DNA of 8,580 bases from Actinomycetes bacterium (GTDB taxonomy: Bacteria > Actinomycetota > Acidimicrobiia > Acidimicrobiales > RAAP-2), in assembly GCA_021849435.1 (NCBI GenBank), contig JAJZSX010000089.1:1-8580 (forward strand). The letters run 5' to 3'. Shown here one piece after another: positions 6,060 to 8,580 of this stretch. The position numbers and the translations under genes are program-made. Every line of letters begins with the position of its first letter. Within the stretch, counting starts at the first letter, position 1. The notes under the pieces were generated by a model that was given only the letters and a program-made list of their open reading frames with translations, ran no database searches and was not told the origin of the DNA.

Positions 6060-6590
6060 GTGAAGCGAACCGTAAGAGTAGCGTCGCTGAGCGCACTCGC
6101 TGTGGTCGTGGCGTTCTCTGTTCTCCTGGTGACTCGTCATCCTGTGAGTGAAGCCACTAACACGCCGAGCCCCTTGCTCGGAAAGATGGCGCCTCCATTG
6201 CGAGGTCACGAATTGGGTGGGGGAGACTTCAACTTGACCCAACATCGTGGTCAAGTGGTGGTCGTAAATTTTTGGGCGTCGTGGTGCGTGGCGTGCCAGC
6301 AAGAAGCACCCGCACTATCGACGTTCGCGTGGCAAGAGCGCCACCGCGGAGTTGTACTCATTGGCGTCGTCTTCAACGACACCCTGTCCGCAGCTCTCGT
6401 CTTCCAACGCCACTACGGATCCCTTTATCGATCACTCGTCGATCCGGGGGGAACCATGGCCAATAGTTACGGGGTATCGGCCCCACCGACGACGTTCGTG
6501 ATTAATCCGTTCGGTCGGGTGATGGCCGAATTGATTGGTCCGGTGAATGCTCCCCAGTTGGAAAGCGTCGTGCGTCGGGTGCGCGGGTGA
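6060..6590 (+). CDS. TlpA/CcmG-like anchored thioredoxin (second copy)
   Basis: A 176-residue protein with an N-terminal hydrophobic segment (about 8-25) acting as signal anchor, followed by a thioredoxin fold outside the membrane. The active site is WASWCVACQQE, with Cys76 and Cys79, and the cis-proline loop is SAPPTTFVI. VVVVNFWASW and the later NDT-SA-F segment parallel the first TlpA copy, so the two are likely paralogs from a duplication flanking the SCO gene. CVAC in place of CVPC changes the dipeptide that tunes the redox potential, so the copies may differ in strength or target. The GTG start at 6060 is the only reasonable one, because TAA closes the frame just upstream; its ribosome binding site is weak. 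The 107 bases after the SCO gene contain no recognisable promoter. Expected role: reduction of disulfides in apocytochromes or SCO-type proteins, with electrons from CcdA. Confidence 0.92.
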   Translation: MKRTVRVASLSALAVVVAFSVLLVTRHPVSEATNTPSPLLGKMAPPLRGHELGGGDFNLTQHRGQVVVVNFWASWCVACQQEAPALSTFAWQERHRGVVLIGVVFNDTLSAALVFQRHYGSLYRSLVDPGGTMANSYGVSAPPTTFVINPFGRVMAELIGPVNAPQLESVVRRVRG

Positions 6591-6619
6591 CTGTGACGCT
6601 CTTTGAGACTCAGATATGT

Positions 6620-6969
6620 AAAGCCGCATGGGGATGGCTCACAACTTCTGGACGAGTGCTGCTCGCTGCCGCTCCCGACAATGGCAACCCCTTGATAACG
6701 TCCAAGTCCATCTTCTTGATACCGTTCACGTCTGCGATATCCACGACCTGCAAGTCTGGAGAGTCACGTTCAGCCCGGCGGCCCTCTCTGCACATGTGGT
6801 GATTCAAGCATCGCCCTAACCGTCGTGCCTCGATGACGGACATGGCTCGCACATCCTCGACGAACTCCAGTCGTGCCTCGCCGGGCACTTCGATGTCGAG
6901 CACAGCACGTTACACTTGGAGCCAACTGGACAGCTAGACGCCGAGGAAGGCATTAATGCCACGAAATAG
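6620..6969 (+). pseudogene. Decayed C-terminal domain of a CzcD-type cation diffusion facilitator
   Basis: The stretch encodes a recognisable cytoplasmic C-terminal domain of a CDF zinc/cobalt/cadmium exporter, in pieces. In one frame, from about 6620 to 6690, it reads SGRVLLAAAPDNGNP, matching the segment after the last helix. The match then moves to another frame: LDNVQVHLLDTVHVCDIHDL, then QVW, and ALSAHVVI, up to TAA at 6817-6819. Past that stop the same frame continues with ILDELQSCLAGHFDVEHSTL and HLEPTG to TAG at 6967-6969. So it shows one frameshift near 6690, one in-frame stop, and loss of the whole membrane domain and start, since the TlpA gene ends at 6590. The motifs IHDLxVW, ALSAHVV and the EHSTLxLEP end are typical of CzcD. 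The final bases contain the ribosome binding site and start of the next transporter gene, which suggests the two were once translationally coupled. Confidence 0.82.
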
Positions 6970-7612
6970 CGTAAGACACTCCAACTCTACTCTTGCGCGT
7001 CGAGGTCTTGGCATCGAATATGTCACACTCGGGTGGACTGCCCTAGAAGCAATCGTGGCAATCGTCAGCGGCGTGATCGCAGCATCCATCGCACTAACCG
7101 CGTTTGGGATTGACTCAGGTATCGAACTGATCAGTGCCGGAATCGTTGCAGTTAGGCTACGATCCCTAATCGTCCAGGGCAAAGCCAACGAGGTGAAAGA
7201 ACGTCGTGCTCTGCGAGTCGTCGCCGTGAGTTTCTACGTCCTGGCCCTGTACGTTCTCGTGGATGCCACGCTTGTCCTTACTCTCGGGGAGCATCCCGCC
7301 GTCAGCGTGGCCGGCATTGCCGTCACCGCTGCTGCCCTCATCGTTATGCCCACACTGGCAATCGCGAAACGTAGGATTGCTTTCCGTCTCGATGCCGACC
7401 GGCTGCCCGGACCTGCTGCCCTTCTACGGGCGGACGCAGCTGAGACAGCGCTGTGCGCCGTTCTCAGTGCCACTACCTTGATTGGTCTCGGTCTGAATGC
7501 GGGCTTCGGATGGTGGTGGGCCGACCCTGCGGTAAGCCTGGTTGTCGTTTACTTCGCGTTGAAGGAAGGGAGAGAAGCGTGGATGGGCGAACTGGTATGC
7601 GATGACGACTGA
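6956..7612 (+). CDS. Short CDF-like cation transporter lacking the C-terminal domain
   Basis: A 218-residue membrane protein that aligns by eye with the transmembrane domain of cation diffusion facilitators such as YiiP, with about six helices and no cytoplasmic C-terminal domain. Recognisable parts are GIDSGIELIS in helix 2 (51-60), LLRADAAET opening helix 5 (157-164), and WWWADPAVSLVVVYF plus the following KEGREAW at the end. The transport-site positions differ from the usual ones: Asp53 and Glu57 stand where YiiP has Asp45 and Asp49, and Glu163 and Cys167 where it has His153 and Asp157. The metal, and even the activity, is therefore uncertain. The ATG is well supported by GAGGAAGG (6943-6950). 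Its start overlaps the end of the CzcD remnant, and the gene converges on the rusticyanin gene. It could be a distinct small CDF-related clade and not a degenerate exporter, since the frame is intact. Confidence 0.85.
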   Translation: MPRNSVRHSNSTLARRGLGIEYVTLGWTALEAIVAIVSGVIAASIALTAFGIDSGIELISAGIVAVRLRSLIVQGKANEVKERRALRVVAVSFYVLALYVLVDATLVLTLGEHPAVSVAGIAVTAAALIVMPTLAIAKRRIAFRLDADRLPGPAALLRADAAETALCAVLSATTLIGLGLNAGFGWWWADPAVSLVVVYFALKEGREAWMGELVCDDD

Positions 7613-7617
7613 TTGGT

Positions 7618-7644
7618 GGTTGAGACTCGTGTCTCGAGGCAACC
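7618..7644. repeat. Imperfect hairpin after the CDF-like gene
   Basis: GAGAC (7622-7626) and GTCTC (7631-7635) pair around a 4-base loop, TCGT. The outer arms GGTT (7618-7621) and AACC (7641-7644) can also pair across a 5-base bulge. It lies 5 bases after the stop, between convergent genes, where a terminator is expected, but no T-run follows. Confidence 0.3.
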
Positions 7645-7689
7645 GTGGTCAAGCCGGTATTGAATAGCTTAAGAAGTTTAGACAGCAGC

Positions 7690-7716
7690 GCCTCAAGGTA
7701 CATCAGTTCTTGAGCC
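7690..7716. repeat. Inverted repeat in the convergent intergenic region
   Basis: CTCAAG (7692-7697) and CTTGAG (7709-7714) are exact reverse complements with an 11-base loop; the next pair outward mismatches and the following pair matches. A hairpin could form in transcripts from either side, but there is no T-run. The rest of the 183-base gap (7613-7795) shows nothing recognisable. Confidence 0.25.
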
Positions 7717-7795
7717 TCGTCGGGTCTCGCTATTCACGATTCGTAACTCAGCGCGCTGTCGGCTGGCGGCACTAACCAAGTTGAAGGCGACGCGT

Positions 7796-8455
7796 TTAAC
7801 GGACGATGAACTTGGACCACATCCCCTGCTGGGCGTGTCCGGGCACCGGGCAGATGATGTAGTAAGTACCAGGTGACGGAGCCGCAAAACTGGTGCTCGT
7901 CGCGTACCAAAGGTTTCCCTGCGGCGCCGGAACGGGCATTACGAAGGCCCCATTGGCGGCCACTTGCCCGACCATCATCGCCATACGCGGGTAGGGTGGC
8001 GCCGCGGTGGTCAACTCGAAGCCGTGAGGATGGCCGGGATCGCCGTTGGCGAAGTCCACGGTAATCGTGGCCCTCGCGGGGACGCTCACGGTGGGTCCAA
8101 CAATCCCGTCAATCTGCCAGTACATGCCGGGACGACTGCCGGGAGCTCCCAGGGCCACGAGGGTCACGTGTGCGCTGCGGTAATAGAGGGTATGGCCCTC
8201 GTGATGAACGCTACGGGCGATAGTAGCCGCAAGGGCCACCATGCGCCGTGCCGGCACAAACCCGCCCGTCGCCCCTCGGGCAATATCAGAGCCCCCGCCA
8301 GCCATTGCGCTTCCGGCTCCCATCATCCCTACTCCGGGATAGTTGGCGGTAGAGGACGTCATCGATCCGCCACCATCCGCTAGGAAAAATGCTGCGGTAC
8401 CGCCAGCGCCGACAGCGAGGGTTAGCGTCGGGATGATGATCTTTGTCCAATTCAT
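7796..8455 (-). CDS. Rusticyanin-like blue copper protein
   Basis: A 219-residue exported cupredoxin, expected to carry electrons outside the membrane, in acidophiles typically between an outer Fe(II)-oxidising cytochrome and cytochrome oxidase. The type 1 copper ligands fit rusticyanin: His144 in PHGFELTT, and Cys202, His207 and Met212 in YYIICPVPGHAQQGMWSKF, with C-x4-H-x4-M spacing as in the Acidithiobacillus ferrooxidans protein. GTYYIIC and the nearby PPYPRM also match rusticyanin (GTYYYVC, PPYAVM). The N-terminus has one hydrophobic helix (about 5-25), a signal or anchor, then a Gly/Met/Ser-rich linker (28-68) that makes the protein longer than rusticyanin (187-residue precursor). The ATG is preceded by AAGGAA and overlaps the stop of an upstream gene. 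Sulfocyanin, with the same C-x4-H-x4-M end, is the main alternative. The cupredoxin call is firm, and the electron partners are outside this window. Confidence 0.92.
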   Translation of the reverse strand: MNWTKIIIPTLTLAVGAGGTAAFFLADGGGSMTSSTANYPGVGMMGAGSAMAGGGSDIARGATGGFVPARRMVALAATIARSVHHEGHTLYYRSAHVTLVALGAPGSRPGMYWQIDGIVGPTVSVPARATITVDFANGDPGHPHGFELTTAAPPYPRMAMMVGQVAANGAFVMPVPAPQGNLWYATSTSFAAPSPGTYYIICPVPGHAQQGMWSKFIVR

Positions 8456-8580
8456 GTTGGTTCCTTAATGGTCGGTTGATCCTGGGCTGTGGTGAGTAGT
8501 GTTCTCGGGTACAGGGTGAGTGCGAGCAGCACGAAGAGGGGGCTGGAATTAGGGTCGGTGGAGTTTCCGGCGAAGACCCC
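8452..8580 (-). CDS. C-terminal end of an unknown gene upstream of rusticyanin (partial)
   Basis: The minus strand is open from the window edge to a TGA at 8454-8452, giving 42 residues. A hydrophobic stretch, SSPLFVLLALTLYP (about residues 12-25 of the visible part), is followed by a polar tail ending IKEPT. It may be the last helix of a membrane protein. The stop overlaps the rusticyanin ATG as ATGA, and the rusticyanin ribosome binding site AAGGAA lies inside this frame, a classic coupled-operon arrangement that supports a real gene. The family cannot be told from this fragment. Confidence 0.55.
   Translation of the reverse strand, partial: GVFAGNSTDPNSSPLFVLLALTLYPRTLLTTAQDQPTIKEPT

Noticed and set aside
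6610..6903. 97-codon minus-strand frame
   Set aside because: It is antisense to the CzcD remnant, whose plus-strand translation explains the region with specific motifs.
7855..7870. GTAGTA-type sequence resembling the operator half-site
   Set aside because: It lies inside the rusticyanin coding region, encodes the conserved TYYII segment, and lacks a matching second half-site at the required spacing.

Overview
The window looks like a piece of chromosome from an acidophilic, probably iron-oxidising actinobacterium of the Acidimicrobiia type. This is an inference. It rests on moderately GC-rich coding sequence with GTG starts, a DUF3105 protein (a family I associate mainly with actinobacteria), and a rusticyanin-like blue copper protein, the electron carrier of acidophilic Fe(II) oxidation. 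No rRNA, tRNA, CRISPR array or insertion sequence was recognised.

Layout. Bases 12-1893 hold two tightly spaced genes: a PIG-L/LmbE-type zinc deacetylase and a PLP-dependent cysteine desulfurase (NifS/IscS superfamily, with a Cys-His active-site loop like selenocysteine lyase). A perfect 8-bp inverted repeat lies over the desulfurase stop codon. Bases 1993-2475 encode an unrecognised four-helix membrane protein with an unusually methionine-rich second helix. Bases 2641-3276 encode an anchored DUF3105 protein. A short non-genic stretch follows, containing a possible gene remnant with a CxxCH motif. Bases 3562-6590 encode an extracytoplasmic thiol-redox and copper-insertion set in one direction: a CcdA-like electron-transfer membrane protein, a TlpA/ResA-like thioredoxin, a SCO1/SenC copper chaperone and a second TlpA-like thioredoxin.

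Bases 6620-6969 are the decayed C-terminal domain of a CzcD-type cation diffusion facilitator, with a frameshift and an in-frame stop. The remnant overlaps the start of an intact short CDF-like transporter (6956-7612) whose canonical metal-site residues are altered. On the opposite strand, converging on it, lie the rusticyanin-like gene (7796-8455) and the tail of an upstream gene whose stop codon overlaps the rusticyanin start.

How the parts could work together (inference): CcdA passes reducing electrons across the membrane to the two TlpA-like thioredoxins. These keep cysteines of apocytochromes or of the SCO protein reduced. SCO delivers copper to a cytochrome oxidase CuA site or to a cupredoxin, and rusticyanin is the copper electron carrier that such a system would serve. 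Two matching 15-bp palindromes (ACTAYR-N3-YRTAGT), one before the DUF3105 gene and one directly before ccdA, suggest that a shared repressor, possibly of the BlaI/CopY winged-helix type, ties the DUF3105 gene to the ccdA-tlpA-sco-tlpA set.
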